DNA of 64,000 nt, from NCBI RefSeq assembly GCF_018342065.1, contig NZ_JAFDOE010000007.1, positions 3,350 to 67,349 of the forward strand, given 5' to 3'. The translations under genes and the position numbers were made by a program. How positions within the stretch are numbered: the first letter of the stretch is position 1; each line of letters opens with the position of its first letter. The notes beneath the pieces were generated by a model. That model made no database searches. It was not told where the DNA came from and saw only the letters and a program-made list of their open reading frames with translations. This DNA comes from Citrobacter sp. FP75. GTDB taxonomy: Bacteria; Pseudomonadota; Gammaproteobacteria; Enterobacterales; Enterobacteriaceae. This document shows positions 36,924 through 47,204 of this stretch, piece after piece.

Positions 36924-37661
36924 ATGAATGTTTTATTTATCGGTGAGTCATGGCATATTCATATGATTCATTCAAAAGGTTACGATAGTTTTACATCCAG
37001 CAAATATGAAGAAGGCGCTGACTACCTCTTGTCCTGTCTGCGAGGAGAAAACATTACCATTGATTATATGCCTGCTCATATTGTGCAAACCCGCTTCCCA
37101 CAAACAGTGGAAGAACTGGAGATATACGACGCAATTGTTATTAGTGATATTGGTAGTAATACTTTTTTATTACAAAACAAAACGTTTTATAAGATGGATA
37201 TAATCCCTAATGCTTTATCCCTTATAAAAAAATATGTTTCTAAAGGCGGTGGCCTGTTAATGATTGGTGGATACCTTTCTTTTACCGGCATTGAGGCTAA
37301 AGCCAATTATAAAAACACTTTACTGGCCGACATTTTACCAGTAGAAATGCTCGATCACGACGATCGCGTTGAAATCCCTGAAGGATGCTGCCCTGTCATT
37401 ACAGATGAGCAACACATAATTACCAAAGACATGCAACAATGGCCACCATTGCTAGGTTATAACAAATTGAAAGCTAGAGAAAACAGTAAAACCCTTGTCA
37501 AAATAAATGACGACCCATTATTAGTATTGGGTAAATACGACAACGGAAAAGTATGCTGTTTTGCCAGCGATTGCGCACCTCATTGGGGCAGCCCACAATT
37601 TATGCAGTGGGAGCATTATACCTCATTTTGGTACAATATTCTGCAGTCAATTAAAAAATAG
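36924..37661 (+). CDS. GATase1-like (ThuA/DUF1355-type) protein
   Basis: A 245-residue cytosolic protein of the class I glutamine amidotransferase-like fold used in sugar-utilisation operons. Seen are MNVLFIGESW, YDAIVISDIGSNTFLL, and GGGLLMIGGYLSF in the place of the nucleophile elbow, with no obvious Cys-His-Glu triad in order. Family members of this type have no settled reaction. It starts 12 bases after the fusion gene. Probable role: a hydrolase, isomerase or binding step on the operon's substrate. Confidence 0.72.
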   Translation: MNVLFIGESWHIHMIHSKGYDSFTSSKYEEGADYLLSCLRGENITIDYMPAHIVQTRFPQTVEELEIYDAIVISDIGSNTFLLQNKTFYKMDIIPNALSLIKKYVSKGGGLLMIGGYLSFTGIEAKANYKNTLLADILPVEMLDHDDRVEIPEGCCPVITDEQHIITKDMQQWPPLLGYNKLKARENSKTLVKINDDPLLVLGKYDNGKVCCFASDCAPHWGSPQFMQWEHYTSFWYNILQSIKK

Positions 37662-37722
37662 CACCCTATCTGCAGGTAAGCACCCTCTTACCTGCTCGAT
37701 TCTATCGTTATTGGTTAATAAT

Positions 37723-38616
37723 ATGAAAGAAAACTATAAATATGGTGAAATGTTTTGTGATGGGATATTGACCAGCTATCGCATCTATGGCGACCCGGCA
37801 TCGCCATTAATGCCGCTAATTATTTTACACGGCGGTCCATCAGGCGGCTTTGACTATCTTTTAAATTATCATGCGTTATCCGATGATGGTCGTATGATTA
37901 TATTTTATGATCAATATGGCTGTGGTCGTTCAACCCACTTTCCAATGGCAAATGCCTCATTCTGGATAATTGAACGCTATCTCCTGCAACTCCAGAAATT
38001 AATCTGTCATCTCGGTATTACGCAACGCTACTCATTACTTGGACATTCCTGGGGTGGAATGTTGGCTGCAGAGCACGCGTGCTTGCAACCGGAAGGATTA
38101 GGCGGCGTCATTTATGCCAGTTCTCCAGCCAGCATCCCGCTTTGGCAAAGTGAAGTACTACGACTCTTTAAAGAACTTGCTGTGAGCACAGGTCTTGTTT
38201 GGGACGACCCCATCATGCTGGCGAGAATCTATCAGCATCCGCCAGAACAACTTGTTGCCTACTACAAAAAACATGTTTATTCCCTGTCACAAGAACCGCT
38301 GCATGTTCAGCGTTCTAATGCACAATTTGCCGCCGATCCCTCCGCTTACCATGTGCTATGGGGCGCGAATGAACTTGCGGTGAACGGTACGCTGGCACAA
38401 TGGGATATTACAGATTCATTACATAAGATTCAGTGCCCCGGATTAGTGCTTCATGGTGAAAATGACCAGGCGACATTGCAGGTCGTTCAGCCGCTTATTA
38501 CCCACATCTCCGACTGTCGCGCCGTCACCATCCCAGGCAGCAGCCATAACCCGCATGAAGAAAATATCCAGCCTTGCCTCACTGCGGTCCGTGAGTTTTT
38601 ACGAGGCCTTGATTAA
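37723..38616 (+). CDS. Alpha/beta hydrolase, proline iminopeptidase (S33) family
   Basis: A 297-residue enzyme with the oxyanion motif HGGPSGG (residues 36-42), nucleophile Ser109 in GHSWGG, Asp248 in HGENDQA and His275 in SSHNPHE: a complete catalytic triad. The S33 family removes N-terminal amino acids or hydrolyses amino acid amides, and no signal peptide is present. Start 37723 is chosen because it opens the conserved region; the ribosome site is weak (TTGGTTAATAAT), and a longer frame to 37561 overlaps the previous gene. Between a kinase and a permease gene, it may split an amide or peptide bond in the imported compound. Confidence 0.85.
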   Translation: MKENYKYGEMFCDGILTSYRIYGDPASPLMPLIILHGGPSGGFDYLLNYHALSDDGRMIIFYDQYGCGRSTHFPMANASFWIIERYLLQLQKLICHLGITQRYSLLGHSWGGMLAAEHACLQPEGLGGVIYASSPASIPLWQSEVLRLFKELAVSTGLVWDDPIMLARIYQHPPEQLVAYYKKHVYSLSQEPLHVQRSNAQFAADPSAYHVLWGANELAVNGTLAQWDITDSLHKIQCPGLVLHGENDQATLQVVQPLITHISDCRAVTIPGSSHNPHEENIQPCLTAVREFLRGLD

Positions 38617-38636
38617 CACCTCTTGAGGTTTTCACA

Positions 38637-39980
38637 ATGAATAAAATCAAAAAGTTATCTCTTACTGATTTAGTGCTGTATGGTCTGGTATTTATGGTGC
38701 CAATCGCGCCAGTCTCTCTCTATGGCGTGGTGTATAACTTATCTCACGGCATGGTCGCACTCGTGTACATTATCGGTGCTGTCGCGATGTTTTTTACGGC
38801 GCATAGCTATTCAACATTATCAAAACACATTTCATCCTCCGGCTCGGCTTACGCCTATGCGGGTGTTTGCATCAACCCTGCGGTTGGTTTTCTTACTGGA
38901 TGGATTTTGTTGTTGGATTATCTGCTATTCCCGACGCTGGTCGCCGTTCTCGGCGGTGTTGCCGTGCATGCCATTCTTCCGCAAATACCTATCTGGATTT
39001 GGCCGTTGGTTTACGTGGCAACCGGTACGGGCGTAAACTATTTAGGCATCCAGCAAACCGCAAAATTCGACAAACTGTTGGTCTTTATTCAACTCGGCAT
39101 TCTGGCCATATTTGTCGTGCTGGTCCTGCGTCTGCTAATGCTGGATAGCAGTCACCTGACATTCTCTTTCAGACCTTTTTTTGATTCTCAATGGTTTACA
39201 CCCGGCCTGATTGCAACCGCTATCTCAGTTGCGGCGCTCAATTTTCTGGGTTTTGATGCCATAAGTACATTAAGTGAAGAGAGTGAAGGTGGCGGTAAGG
39301 CCGTCAGCAAGGCCACGCTTCTCGCACTTATTCTTGCAACCGTGCTGTTTATTATTGTGGTGACATTTGCCGCATTCGCCACAGGTAAGATTGACAGTTT
39401 TGCCGACGGCACAGAGACAAACGAAGCTTTTTTCACTATTGCAGGTGATGTAGGCGGTATCTGGCTTAAAGTCGCATTTTCCATCATCGTAGCGTTCGTT
39501 TGCGCCGTGGGAAACATCATCACCGCGCAAACGGCAGTTTCTCGCGTTCTGTTCTCAATGGGACGAGACAAGATGTTACCCCCATTTTTGGCGCACGTGC
39601 ATAGCAAAAGAAAAACACCTGACTATGCCATTTTATTCACAGGGGCCGTCACATTACTGCTGAGCTACCTGTTTTCCGGGAAAATTGAATCCATCTCAAC
39701 GCTTGTTAACTTCGGTGCGCTTTTTGCCTTCTTCGTGGTGAACTTGTGCGTATTCATGCTCTATAACACCAAGATGAAAGAACACCGTCGTCTGTTTCCC
39801 CACGTCATCTCCCCTGTTCTGGGAATGGTCGTTATCGGCTATGTCTGCCTGAATATGAACATCCATGCGCTAACGTTGGGGGCTATCTGGTCCGTAATAG
39901 GGTTGGCAATTCTGTGCTACCGCAAAGTGCATAAACAGGACATCAATATCGATCTTGAAGGACGAAAACTTCTCGATTAG
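38637..39980 (+). CDS. APC-superfamily permease
   Basis: A 447-residue inner-membrane transporter with 12 hydrophobic segments of the amino acid-polyamine-organocation type. It starts with SLTDLVLYGLVFMVPIAPVSLYG; FLGFDAISTLSEESEGGGKAVSKA is the typical helix 6 region, and SRVLFSMGRDKMLPPFLAHVHSK marks the loop before helix 9. It is the last gene of the DeoR-PfkB operon, 20 bases after the hydrolase. In the fructoselysine system of E. coli an APC permease also pairs with a PfkB kinase, which supports an amino acid conjugate as substrate (inference). Confidence 0.85.
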   Translation: MNKIKKLSLTDLVLYGLVFMVPIAPVSLYGVVYNLSHGMVALVYIIGAVAMFFTAHSYSTLSKHISSSGSAYAYAGVCINPAVGFLTGWILLLDYLLFPTLVAVLGGVAVHAILPQIPIWIWPLVYVATGTGVNYLGIQQTAKFDKLLVFIQLGILAIFVVLVLRLLMLDSSHLTFSFRPFFDSQWFTPGLIATAISVAALNFLGFDAISTLSEESEGGGKAVSKATLLALILATVLFIIVVTFAAFATGKIDSFADGTETNEAFFTIAGDVGGIWLKVAFSIIVAFVCAVGNIITAQTAVSRVLFSMGRDKMLPPFLAHVHSKRKTPDYAILFTGAVTLLLSYLFSGKIESISTLVNFGALFAFFVVNLCVFMLYNTKMKEHRRLFPHVISPVLGMVVIGYVCLNMNIHALTLGAIWSVIGLAILCYRKVHKQDINIDLEGRKLLD

Positions 39981-40026
39981 GGATGAAAAGGTATCTTTCG
40001 AGTCGCTATTTTTTTCTTTGTTGCGC

Positions 40027-40055
40027 AACACCGCCTGATGCCAGGCGGTGTTTTT
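40027..40055 (+). terminator. Rho-independent terminator of the DeoR-PfkB operon
   Basis: AACACCGCCTG (40027-40037) pairs with CAGGCGGTGTT (40042-40052) around ATGC, followed by TTTG. It lies 47 bases past the permease stop. Confidence 0.85.
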
Positions 40056-40113
40056 GTTAACCAACCACGAACAATTTAATAAAAATTTTTGTAAAACTGC
40101 ACAGATGTGTTTT

Positions 40114-40126
40114 GAAACACCGTTTC
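40114..40126. promoter_or_regulatory. Cra (FruR)-like operator of pykF
   Basis: GAAACACCGTTTC is an inverted repeat (GAAAC-N3-GTTTC) preceded by TTTT. It lies about 46 bases upstream of the expected pykF transcript start, at the place where E. coli pykF has its Cra repressor site. Confidence 0.6.
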
Positions 40127-40153
40127 CATTTTCCTTTTGGATAATTTTCAGCG

Positions 40154-40159
40154 TATAAT
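40154..40159 (+). promoter_or_regulatory. -10 element of pykF
   Basis: TATAAT in the context GCGTATAATGCGCGCC, identical to the E. coli pykF -10 region as I recall it. The GC-rich discriminator follows. No good -35 is seen at the right distance (TTCCTT at 40131). The leader to the pykF start is about 230 bases and contains no clear gene. Confidence 0.7.
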
Positions 40160-40395
40160 GCGCGCCAATTGTCTCTTGAATGGTTTCAGCACATTGACCT
40201 GTAAAACTCAACGACTACAAAACTCACCTTCCCGTTGGGCTGAAACGCAAGCACACATTCCTCTGCACGCTCTTTCGATGTCACCTATCCTTAGAGCGAG
40301 GCATCACAACTTTCGTAACTCAGGTTTAGCTTCCCATCCGTGCGCGACGGAAGCCAGATTTCCATATCCTTCTCAACTTAAAGACTAAGACTGTC

Positions 40396-41808
40396 ATGAA
40401 AAAGACGAAAATTGTTTGCACCATCGGTCCGAAAACCGAATCCGAAGAGATGTTAACCAAAATGCTGGACGCGGGCATGAACGTCATGCGTCTGAACTTC
40501 TCCCACGGCGACTACGCAGAACATGGTCAGCGCATCAAGAACTTGCGCAACGTGATGAGCAAGACCGGCAAGAAAGCCGCCATCCTGCTTGACACCAAAG
40601 GTCCGGAAATCCGCACCATTAAACTGGAAGGCGGTAACGACGTTTCTCTGAAAGCGGGCCAGACCTTCACTTTCACTACTGACAAATCTGTCGTGGGCAA
40701 CAGCGAAATCGTTGCTGTTACTTACGAAGGCTTTACTAAAGATCTGACCGTCGGCAACACCGTGCTGGTTGACGATGGCCTGATCGGCATGGAAGTTACC
40801 GCAATCGAAGGTGACAAAGTTATCTGTAAAGTGCTGAACAACGGCGACCTCGGCGAAAACAAAGGCGTTAACCTGCCGGGCGTTTCCATCGCACTGCCAG
40901 CACTGGCTGAAAAAGACAAACAAGACCTGATCTTTGGCTGCGAGCAAGGCGTTGACTTCGTTGCGGCATCCTTTATCCGTAAACGTTCTGACGTCGTTGA
41001 AATTCGTGAGCACCTGAAAGCCCACGGCGGCGAAAACATTCAGATCATCTCCAAAATCGAAAACCAGGAAGGTCTGAACAACTTCGACGAAATCCTCGAA
41101 GCGTCTGACGGCATCATGGTTGCGCGTGGCGATATGGGCGTTGAGATCCCGGTTGAAGAAGTTATCTTCGCGCAGAAGATGATTATCGAAAAATGTATCC
41201 GTGCGCGCAAAGTCGTTATCACTGCGACCCAGATGCTCGATTCCATGATCAAAAACCCACGTCCAACCCGCGCTGAAGCTGGCGACGTTGCGAACGCCAT
41301 CCTCGACGGCACCGACGCAGTTATGCTGTCCGGTGAATCCGCGAAAGGTAAATACCCGCTGGAAGCTGTGACCATCATGGCCACCATCTGCGAACGTACC
41401 GACCGCGTAATGACCAGCCGCCTGGACTTCAACAACGACAGCCGCAAGCTGCGCATCACCGAGGCCGTGTGCCGTGGCGCGGTTGAAACTGCTGAAAAAC
41501 TGGATGCTCCGCTGATCGTCGTAGCCACCCAGGGCGGTAAATCTGCTCGCGCAGTACGTAAATACTTCCCGGATGCTACCATTCTGGCACTGACCACCAA
41601 CGAAACGACCGCGCGTCAACTGGTTCTGAGTAAAGGTGTTGTTGCACAGGTTGTTAAAGAAATCAGCTCTACCGATGATTTCTACCGTCTGGGTAAAGAA
41701 GTTGCGCTGGAAAGTGGTCTGGCACAGAAAGGCGACGTTGTGGTGATGGTTTCCGGTGCACTGGTACCGAGCGGCACCACCAACACGGCATCTGTTCACG
41801 TGCTGTAA
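40396..41808 (+). CDS. pykF: Pyruvate kinase I
   Basis: A 470-residue pyruvate kinase that converts phosphoenolpyruvate and ADP to pyruvate and ATP; the E. coli enzyme is activated by fructose 1,6-bisphosphate. Visible are the N-terminal [16 protein letters not shown], the active-site lysine region [27 protein letters not shown], and the C-terminal allosteric domain ending SASVHVL-like (NTASVHVL). Codon use is strongly biased, as in highly expressed genes. Full length. A Cra-like operator and strong terminator flank it. Confidence 0.98.
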   Translation: MKKTKIVCTIGPKTESEEMLTKMLDAGMNVMRLNFSHGDYAEHGQRIKNLRNVMSKTGKKAAILLDTKGPEIRTIKLEGGNDVSLKAGQTFTFTTDKSVVGNSEIVAVTYEGFTKDLTVGNTVLVDDGLIGMEVTAIEGDKVICKVLNNGDLGENKGVNLPGVSIALPALAEKDKQDLIFGCEQGVDFVAASFIRKRSDVVEIREHLKAHGGENIQIISKIENQEGLNNFDEILEASDGIMVARGDMGVEIPVEEVIFAQKMIIEKCIRARKVVITATQMLDSMIKNPRPTRAEAGDVANAILDGTDAVMLSGESAKGKYPLEAVTIMATICERTDRVMTSRLDFNNDSRKLRITEAVCRGAVETAEKLDAPLIVVATQGGKSARAVRKYFPDATILALTTNETTARQLVLSKGVVAQVVKEISSTDDFYRLGKEVALESGLAQKGDVVVMVSGALVPSGTTNTASVHVL

Positions 41809-41834
41809 TAATTCCATCGTGAATTAATTTGCCT

Positions 41835-41861
41835 AAAAAGCGCCCTCGCGGCGCTTTTTTT
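41835..41861 (+). terminator. Rho-independent terminator of pykF
   Basis: AAAAAGCGCC (41835-41844) pairs with GGCGCTTTTT (41850-41859), with further Ts after the stem. Confidence 0.92.
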
Positions 41862-41926
41862 ATTTCAGTGATAGCCACTATTAATAAAAAATCAAATCGG
41901 ATTTCACTATCCAATTAGAAATTATC

Positions 41927-41940
41927 TAAGATGAATCCGA
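41927..41940 (+). promoter_or_regulatory. RcsB-box-like sequence between pykF and lpp
   Basis: TAAGATGAATCCGA followed by TGG nearly equals the RcsB box of rprA in this same window (TGAGATGAATCCGA at 56665). It stands about 105-115 bases upstream of the lpp -35. No -10 is apparent at the distance expected for an RcsB-activated promoter, so its function is open. Confidence 0.4.
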
Positions 41941-42042
41941 TGGAAGCTTTCTGTTTTCACTCGGATTTTTCGCCGTTTTTGCACATTTCGATGCTTCTTT
42001 GAGCGAACGATCAAAAATAAGTGCATTCGCATCAAAAAAATA

Positions 42043-42071
42043 TTCTCAACCTAAAAAGCTTTGTGTAATAC
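42043..42071 (+). promoter_or_regulatory. lpp promoter
   Basis: -35 TTCTCA (42043-42048), 17-base spacer, -10 TAATAC (42066-42071), in a very AT-rich upstream context. The message would start at G42079, giving the short leader GCTACATGGAG known for E. coli lpp. It is nearly identical to the E. coli promoter. Confidence 0.85.
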
Positions 42072-42104
42072 TTGTAACGCTACATGGAGATTAACTCAAT
42101 CTAG

Positions 42105-42353
<249 letters not shown>

Positions 42354-42368
42354 TAGTATCTGTGTAAT

Positions 42369-42399
42369 AAAAATGGCGCACATTGTGCGCCATTTTTTT
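42369..42399 (+). terminator. Rho-independent terminator of lpp
   Basis: A 13-base-pair stem, AAAAATGGCGCAC (42369-42381) with GTGCGCCATTTTT (42385-42397), and a T-run. It can also end the convergent ldtE message. Confidence 0.93.
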
Positions 42400-42421
42400 G
42401 TCCTTCATTTCCCCTTCCCTG

Positions 42422-43426
42422 TTACTGCATCGCCCGCTTTTGTTCCGCCTCTGCTGGCAATTCATTCTGCGCCGACGTCACCTCTGGCCCATTGACCGCA
42501 ATCGGCGTCTGTCCGGCCGTTACGGTAACCGGATAACCCGCCCGACGATACAGCGCCCTGTCCACCAGACTATGGTCTACAGCTTTACTGTCTTTGAACT
42601 GGGTAAAACCTGCAGGCAGCACATACGGCATGGTTTGTACGTTTTGCTCTTCCTCCGGTGACAATGGACGGTGTACCTCGACATAACGCATACCGTTTGG
42701 CTCGATTGAATATTTTATCGGCTCGTTAATCACTCTGACTGGCGTGCCGGTTCTGACCTGAGCAAACAGGGCTTTGATGTCCGGCGCGTTCATGCGAATA
42801 CAGCCAGAACTCACACGCAGACCCACGCTATCCGGCGCGCTGGTGCCATGGATGAGGTATTCACCGTTACCGTGCGCCAGACGCAGTGCAAAGCGCCCTA
42901 ACGGGTTATTGGGTCCGGCAGGTACCACCGGCGGTAATGTTATGCCGCGCTCCAGAGAGCGCTTACGAATGCCTGGCGTGGGTGTCCATGTGGGGTTAGG
43001 GATTTTCTGCCCCACCCGGGTTTCCATCACCGGGGTCTCCAGCCCCTGCAAGCCAATACCAATAGGGAAGACCTGAACAATGTTTTCTCCCGGCGGGAAG
43101 TAATACAGACGCAGCTCCGCCAGATTCACAATAATGCCTTCGCGGGGCGCATCCGGGAGCAGCAGTTGCGAGGGAATAGTGATCAGGGTTCCGGGGCTGG
43201 GGACTGGGGCAATGGTGTTATTGGCTTCGAGGATCAACATCGCAGCGGTATCAAACCGGCGGGCTATTGCCTGCAAGTTCTTATCGCCTTCCTGCACGGT
43301 GTAGGTTTGATTCTGCCCAACAAGACGACTGTTCGCCGGGGGCAAAGGATAATCGACCGCCCATGCGGCCTGTATAGCGCTGTAAGCACCGATTAGCATT
43401 AACGTAATAACAGACGCGCGTTTCAT
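42422..43426 (-). CDS. ldtE: L,D-transpeptidase LdtE (YnhG)
   Basis: A 334-residue periplasmic enzyme with a signal peptide (cleavage near AAWAVD), a LysM domain ([18 protein letters not shown]) and a YkuD catalytic domain with the motif [20 protein letters not shown], whose Cys is the nucleophile. It makes 3-3 (meso-DAP to meso-DAP) peptidoglycan crosslinks. ATG at 43426 gives the E. coli length; a GTG two codons upstream is less likely. It converges on lpp. Confidence 0.95.
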   Translation of the reverse strand: MKRASVITLMLIGAYSAIQAAWAVDYPLPPANSRLVGQNQTYTVQEGDKNLQAIARRFDTAAMLILEANNTIAPVPSPGTLITIPSQLLLPDAPREGIIVNLAELRLYYFPPGENIVQVFPIGIGLQGLETPVMETRVGQKIPNPTWTPTPGIRKRSLERGITLPPVVPAGPNNPLGRFALRLAHGNGEYLIHGTSAPDSVGLRVSSGCIRMNAPDIKALFAQVRTGTPVRVINEPIKYSIEPNGMRYVEVHRPLSPEEEQNVQTMPYVLPAGFTQFKDSKAVDHSLVDRALYRRAGYPVTVTAGQTPIAVNGPEVTSAQNELPAEAEQKRAMQ

Positions 43427-43450
43427 ACTCACTCACCCCCCTGGCGTTAT

Positions 43451-43485
43451 TGCCGGACGACGGCGAGCGCCCGATCCGGCCTACG
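43451..43485. repeat. REP-like palindromic element between ldtE and sufE
   Basis: TGCCGGA (43451-43457) and TCCGGC (43475-43480), with a GC-rich centre and the trailing CTACG of enterobacterial REP units. It lies upstream of ldtE and downstream of sufE, both read on the minus strand. Confidence 0.65.
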
Positions 43486-43549
43486 AGTCACTGCGTTGCC
43501 TTACACACCCTCCTTCAAGCCAGCCTGAAAGATGACATGTTTTATCAGT

Positions 43550-43966
43550 TTAGCTAAGAGTTGCGGCTTTGGTGCGAATAGCCCTAATCATCGCCTCCAG
43601 CCCTTGTGAACGAGACGGTGTGAGATGCTGTGCGAGCGCCATCTTCTCAAACCACGGACGCACATCAAAATTCACAATATCTTCGGCCGTCATTCGGTCA
43701 TACAAAATAAATACCACGGCAATGAGCCCTTTCACAATCGCCGCATCGCTGTCGCCGTGTAATTCAATCGTGCCGTCCGCATTCTGACGCATGACAATCC
43801 ACACCTGACTCTGACAGCCCTGAATGCTATTTTTTTCGCAGCGATCGTCAGCATTTAACTCCGGCAAACGCTGACCTAATTCAATAATATACAGATATTT
43901 CTCTTCCCAGTTCGCGCAACGCAGAAAATTGCGCAACAACTTTTCTTTATCCGGTAACGCCGCCAT
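43550..43966 (-). CDS. sufE: SufE, cysteine desulfuration protein
   Basis: A 138-residue sulfur acceptor that takes persulfide sulfur from SufS and passes it to SufB; the acceptor cysteine is in the [11 protein letters not shown] segment near residue 51. Last gene of the sufABCDSE operon, 12 bases after sufS. E. coli length. Confidence 0.96.
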   Translation of the reverse strand: MAALPDKEKLLRNFLRCANWEEKYLYIIELGQRLPELNADDRCEKNSIQGCQSQVWIVMRQNADGTIELHGDSDAAIVKGLIAVVFILYDRMTAEDIVNFDVRPWFEKMALAQHLTPSRSQGLEAMIRAIRTKAATLS

Positions 43967-43978
43967 AACGCCTCCCTG

Positions 43979-45199
43979 TTACCCCAGTAAATGATGAATT
44001 CGTTTAAGTCCCGTTACCAGTCGATCCACCTCTTCCTGCGTGTTGTACATGGCAATCGAGGCGCGGCACATCGCAGGGACGTTATAGTGCGCCATCAGGG
44101 GCATGGCGCAGTGGTGCCCGGTGCGCACAGCGATGCCGTAGTTATCAAGAAAGCTGCCGACATCATAGGCGTGGTGTTTGCCGAGGTTAAACGCGATGAC
44201 GCCCAGGCGGCCCTGTGGGCCGTACAGCGTCAAATCCGGGACGCTGGCCAGTTGCTCAAGCGCATACCCCATCATGAACTGCTCATACTCGCTGATTTCA
44301 TCAAGCCCGAGAGCACTCACATATTCAATCGCAGCGCCCAGACCAATAATCCCACCGGTGTTAGGCGTTCCGGCCTCAAAACGCCAGGGCGCTTTGGCCC
44401 ACGTCGTTCCCTGGCTAAGACTGACCGTCGCTATCATCGAACCACCACCTTCCCAGGGCGGCATTTCCTGCAGCAAAGACTCTCTGGCATACAGCATGCC
44501 GATACCGGTGGGACCGTAGAGCTTATGTCCCGAGAAGACATAAAAGTCGCAATCCAGCGCCTGCACGTCCACCTTGTGGTGCATCACCGCCTGCGCGCCA
44601 TCGACCAGCACTTTTGCTCCATGCTGATGCGCCAGTTCGATCATCTCTGCTAACGGGTTTTCGGTGCCCAGCACGTTGGATACGTGGGTAATCGCCAGTA
44701 GTTGGGTACGTTCGTCAAACAGGGTCGGCAGGATATCCAGTTGCAAGGTCCCATCGTCATGCAGTGGGATGACGCGTAGCTCAGCGCCCACGCGGGCGCA
44801 CAGCATCTGCCATGGGACGATGTTGGCATGGTGCTCCATCTCACTAATGATGATGTTATCTCCCGCCCGCACATTGCTGGTCCCCCAACTGTTGGCCACC
44901 AGATTAATGCCTTCCGTCGTACCACGCACAAATACCAACTCTTCGGCGGAGCGGGCGTTAATAAACAGCGACACCAGCTTGCGCACATTCTCCATTTTTT
45001 CCGTTGCCTGAGCGCTTAAGGTATGAATGCCACGGTGAACCGCCGCATAGCCATGGCGGTAGAACTCGGCTTCGGCATCAATCACCTGATTCGGCTTTTG
45101 CGCACTGGCGGCGCTGTCCAGATAGGCCAGCGGCAGGCCGTTAACTTCACGCGTCAGAACAGGAAAGTCAGCCCGTACTTTTTCAATCGGAAATGTCAT
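43979..45199 (-). CDS. sufS: SufS, cysteine desulfurase
   Basis: A 406-residue class V PLP enzyme that takes sulfur from cysteine. The PLP lysine is in [13 protein letters not shown], and the persulfide Cys is in [11 protein letters not shown] near residue 364. It overlaps the sufD stop by four bases (ATGA), so the two are coupled. Confidence 0.97.
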   Translation of the reverse strand: MTFPIEKVRADFPVLTREVNGLPLAYLDSAASAQKPNQVIDAEAEFYRHGYAAVHRGIHTLSAQATEKMENVRKLVSLFINARSAEELVFVRGTTEGINLVANSWGTSNVRAGDNIIISEMEHHANIVPWQMLCARVGAELRVIPLHDDGTLQLDILPTLFDERTQLLAITHVSNVLGTENPLAEMIELAHQHGAKVLVDGAQAVMHHKVDVQALDCDFYVFSGHKLYGPTGIGMLYARESLLQEMPPWEGGGSMIATVSLSQGTTWAKAPWRFEAGTPNTGGIIGLGAAIEYVSALGLDEISEYEQFMMGYALEQLASVPDLTLYGPQGRLGVIAFNLGKHHAYDVGSFLDNYGIAVRTGHHCAMPLMAHYNVPAMCRASIAMYNTQEEVDRLVTGLKRIHHLLG

Positions 45200-46467
45200 G
45201 CTACGCCTCCCGGCAGGCGTTGAGCGATCCGCGCCAGAACCTGTTGTTTAAGCGTTTCATCGCTCAGGGCTTCCGTCAGCTCAGCGGCAAACGCATAGAG
45301 AATCATCTGTTGAGCATCCTGCTGGCCGATCCCGCGCGAACGCAGATAGAACATCTGCTCATCGTCAATTCGCCCCACCGTCGCACCATGGCTACATTTC
45401 ACGTCATCGGCGTAGATTTCCAACTGCGGTTTGGTGTCCACTTCCGCCAGCTTACCGAGCAGCAAATTATTATTCGTCATCTGCCCGTCGGTTTTAATCG
45501 CGTGCTGCGCCACGTTGATCAGGCCATTGAACACCGCCCGGCCTTTATCGCTGACGATGGTTTTATGCAGTTGCCGACTGTTGCAATAGCCTTTGTTATG
45601 CTCAAGCCAGGTGCGGGTGTCACAGACTTCATTTTTCACCGGCATCGCCAGGCTGTTAATCCGCAGCGTGGTGTTTTCGCCGTTCAACTGGGTGCTGGTG
45701 TTATGGCGCAATACCGCATCACCAAGTAAAAAGCTGTAACTGATCGCCGTGGCATCTGCGCCCAGCTGAATGTCATTATGGGCAAAATGATGGCTGACCG
45801 GGTTCTCAAACGCCAGTTTGATATGGTGCAAATGGGCATTTGCCGCCACGTTCATCGTTACGCGCGCGCCGGTAAAGTGTTTCAGCTCGTTGAAGCTGAC
45901 ATAGTGTTCGATGAGGGTGGCTTCCGCGCCTTCCGCCAGTTCAAGGTGATGGCGATAATGCGCGGTATTAACTTCATCGCCCGCCAGCCCCTGGGTGATG
46001 TGCATCAGCAACAGCGGCTTCGCCGGGCGCTGGTTACGTTTCACCTGAATGCGCGTCACGCTGCGCGCCAGGCTTTCCGTCAGGTGCAAAAAGATTTCTG
46101 GCTGAATCGGCGCTGGTAGCAGCGAGGGCGTATCGTCGACGGTGACATCAAAACCGCTGCCGTCCGCGCTGTCACTAAGCGCCTCGCAGAATTGCCCGTC
46201 GACAAACACCAGACGCACCGCATCAATGCCAGCCGCCAGCGCTTCACACTGCGCCGGGCTTATCGCGGCAAAACGACTGACAAACTGACCGTTGGCTAAT
46301 CCTTCCAGCGGCGTGTATTTCCAGTCTTCATGTTTCCGTGTTGGCAGCCCCAGACGTAGCATCTGCTGCAGATGCTGCTGCGCATGCTGCGAACGGGTTT
46401 TGCCCTGCGACTCAAACAGGTGGTGCCACTGCTGCAGCACGTTACTGCTGTTCACTAAGCCAGCCAT
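45196..46467 (-). CDS. sufD: SufD, Fe-S assembly scaffold subunit
   Basis: A 423-residue beta-helical protein of the SufBC2D scaffold, with the conserved C-terminal [22 protein letters not shown]. The start at 46467 ([19 protein letters not shown]) gives E. coli length and overlaps sufC by 26 bases, as in E. coli. A longer frame to 46614 lies inside sufC and is rejected. Confidence 0.96.
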   Translation of the reverse strand: MAGLVNSSNVLQQWHHLFESQGKTRSQHAQQHLQQMLRLGLPTRKHEDWKYTPLEGLANGQFVSRFAAISPAQCEALAAGIDAVRLVFVDGQFCEALSDSADGSGFDVTVDDTPSLLPAPIQPEIFLHLTESLARSVTRIQVKRNQRPAKPLLLMHITQGLAGDEVNTAHYRHHLELAEGAEATLIEHYVSFNELKHFTGARVTMNVAANAHLHHIKLAFENPVSHHFAHNDIQLGADATAISYSFLLGDAVLRHNTSTQLNGENTTLRINSLAMPVKNEVCDTRTWLEHNKGYCNSRQLHKTIVSDKGRAVFNGLINVAQHAIKTDGQMTNNNLLLGKLAEVDTKPQLEIYADDVKCSHGATVGRIDDEQMFYLRSRGIGQQDAQQMILYAFAAELTEALSDETLKQQVLARIAQRLPGGVA

Positions 46468-47188
46468 ATCCTTGCTCCTCCAGCTGTTTAACCAGCGTGA
46501 AATCGCCGGACTTAACAATGCGCCCCTGATACAAAACATGGACGTAATCGGGTTTGATATAGTCGAGGATGCGCTGATAGTGAGTGACAATAATGAACGC
46601 GCGCTTGCCGTCACGCAGCGAATTCACGCCATCGGCGACAATTTTTAGCGCGTCGATGTCCAGCCCCGAGTCGGACTCGTCGAGAATGCACAATTGAGGT
46701 TCCAGCACCGCCATCTGCAGAATATCATTGCGCTTTTTCTCGCCGCCGGAGAAGCCGACGTTCACCGAACGGGTGAGCAAATCTTCCGGCATCTTCAGCA
46801 GCGCGATTTTCTCTTCCATCAGATCCTGGAAGTCGAATCGGTCCAGGGCCTCTTCGCCACGGTAACTGCGTACCGCATTGAGCGCGGTTTGCAGGAAAAA
46901 CTGATTGCTGACACCGGGGATTTCCACCGGGTACTGAAACGCCATAAAAATGCCTTCACCGGCCCGGTCTTCCGGCGACAGCGCCAGCAAATCTTTACCC
47001 TTAAATTCCACTGTTCCACCCGTGACGGCATAGTCATCTCGTCCGGCTAATGTCGCAGACAGCGTACTTTTCCCTGAACCGTTCGGTCCCATAATGGCGT
47101 GGACTTCCCCCGGGCGGACCTCAAGGCTAAGCCCGCGCAGGATTGCCTTATCTTCCACACTGACCTGTAAATCTTTAATGCTTAACAT
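46442..47188 (-). CDS. sufC: SufC, Fe-S assembly ATPase
   Basis: A 248-residue soluble ABC-type ATPase: Walker A GPNGSGKST, signature FSGGEKKR, Walker B LCILDESDSGLDID. It drives conformational change of SufB and SufD. The gene lies 16 bases after sufB. Confidence 0.97.
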   Translation of the reverse strand: MLSIKDLQVSVEDKAILRGLSLEVRPGEVHAIMGPNGSGKSTLSATLAGRDDYAVTGGTVEFKGKDLLALSPEDRAGEGIFMAFQYPVEIPGVSNQFFLQTALNAVRSYRGEEALDRFDFQDLMEEKIALLKMPEDLLTRSVNVGFSGGEKKRNDILQMAVLEPQLCILDESDSGLDIDALKIVADGVNSLRDGKRAFIIVTHYQRILDYIKPDYVHVLYQGRIVKSGDFTLVKQLEEQGYGWLSEQQ

Positions 47189-47204
47189 GTGCTTTCCTTA
47201 AATT

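Noticed and set aside
40453..41817. A 454-codon frame opposite pykF
   Set aside because: Highly biased codons in pykF keep the opposite strand open; the protein has odd composition (rich in Phe, His, Val, Asp) and no ribosome site or domain.
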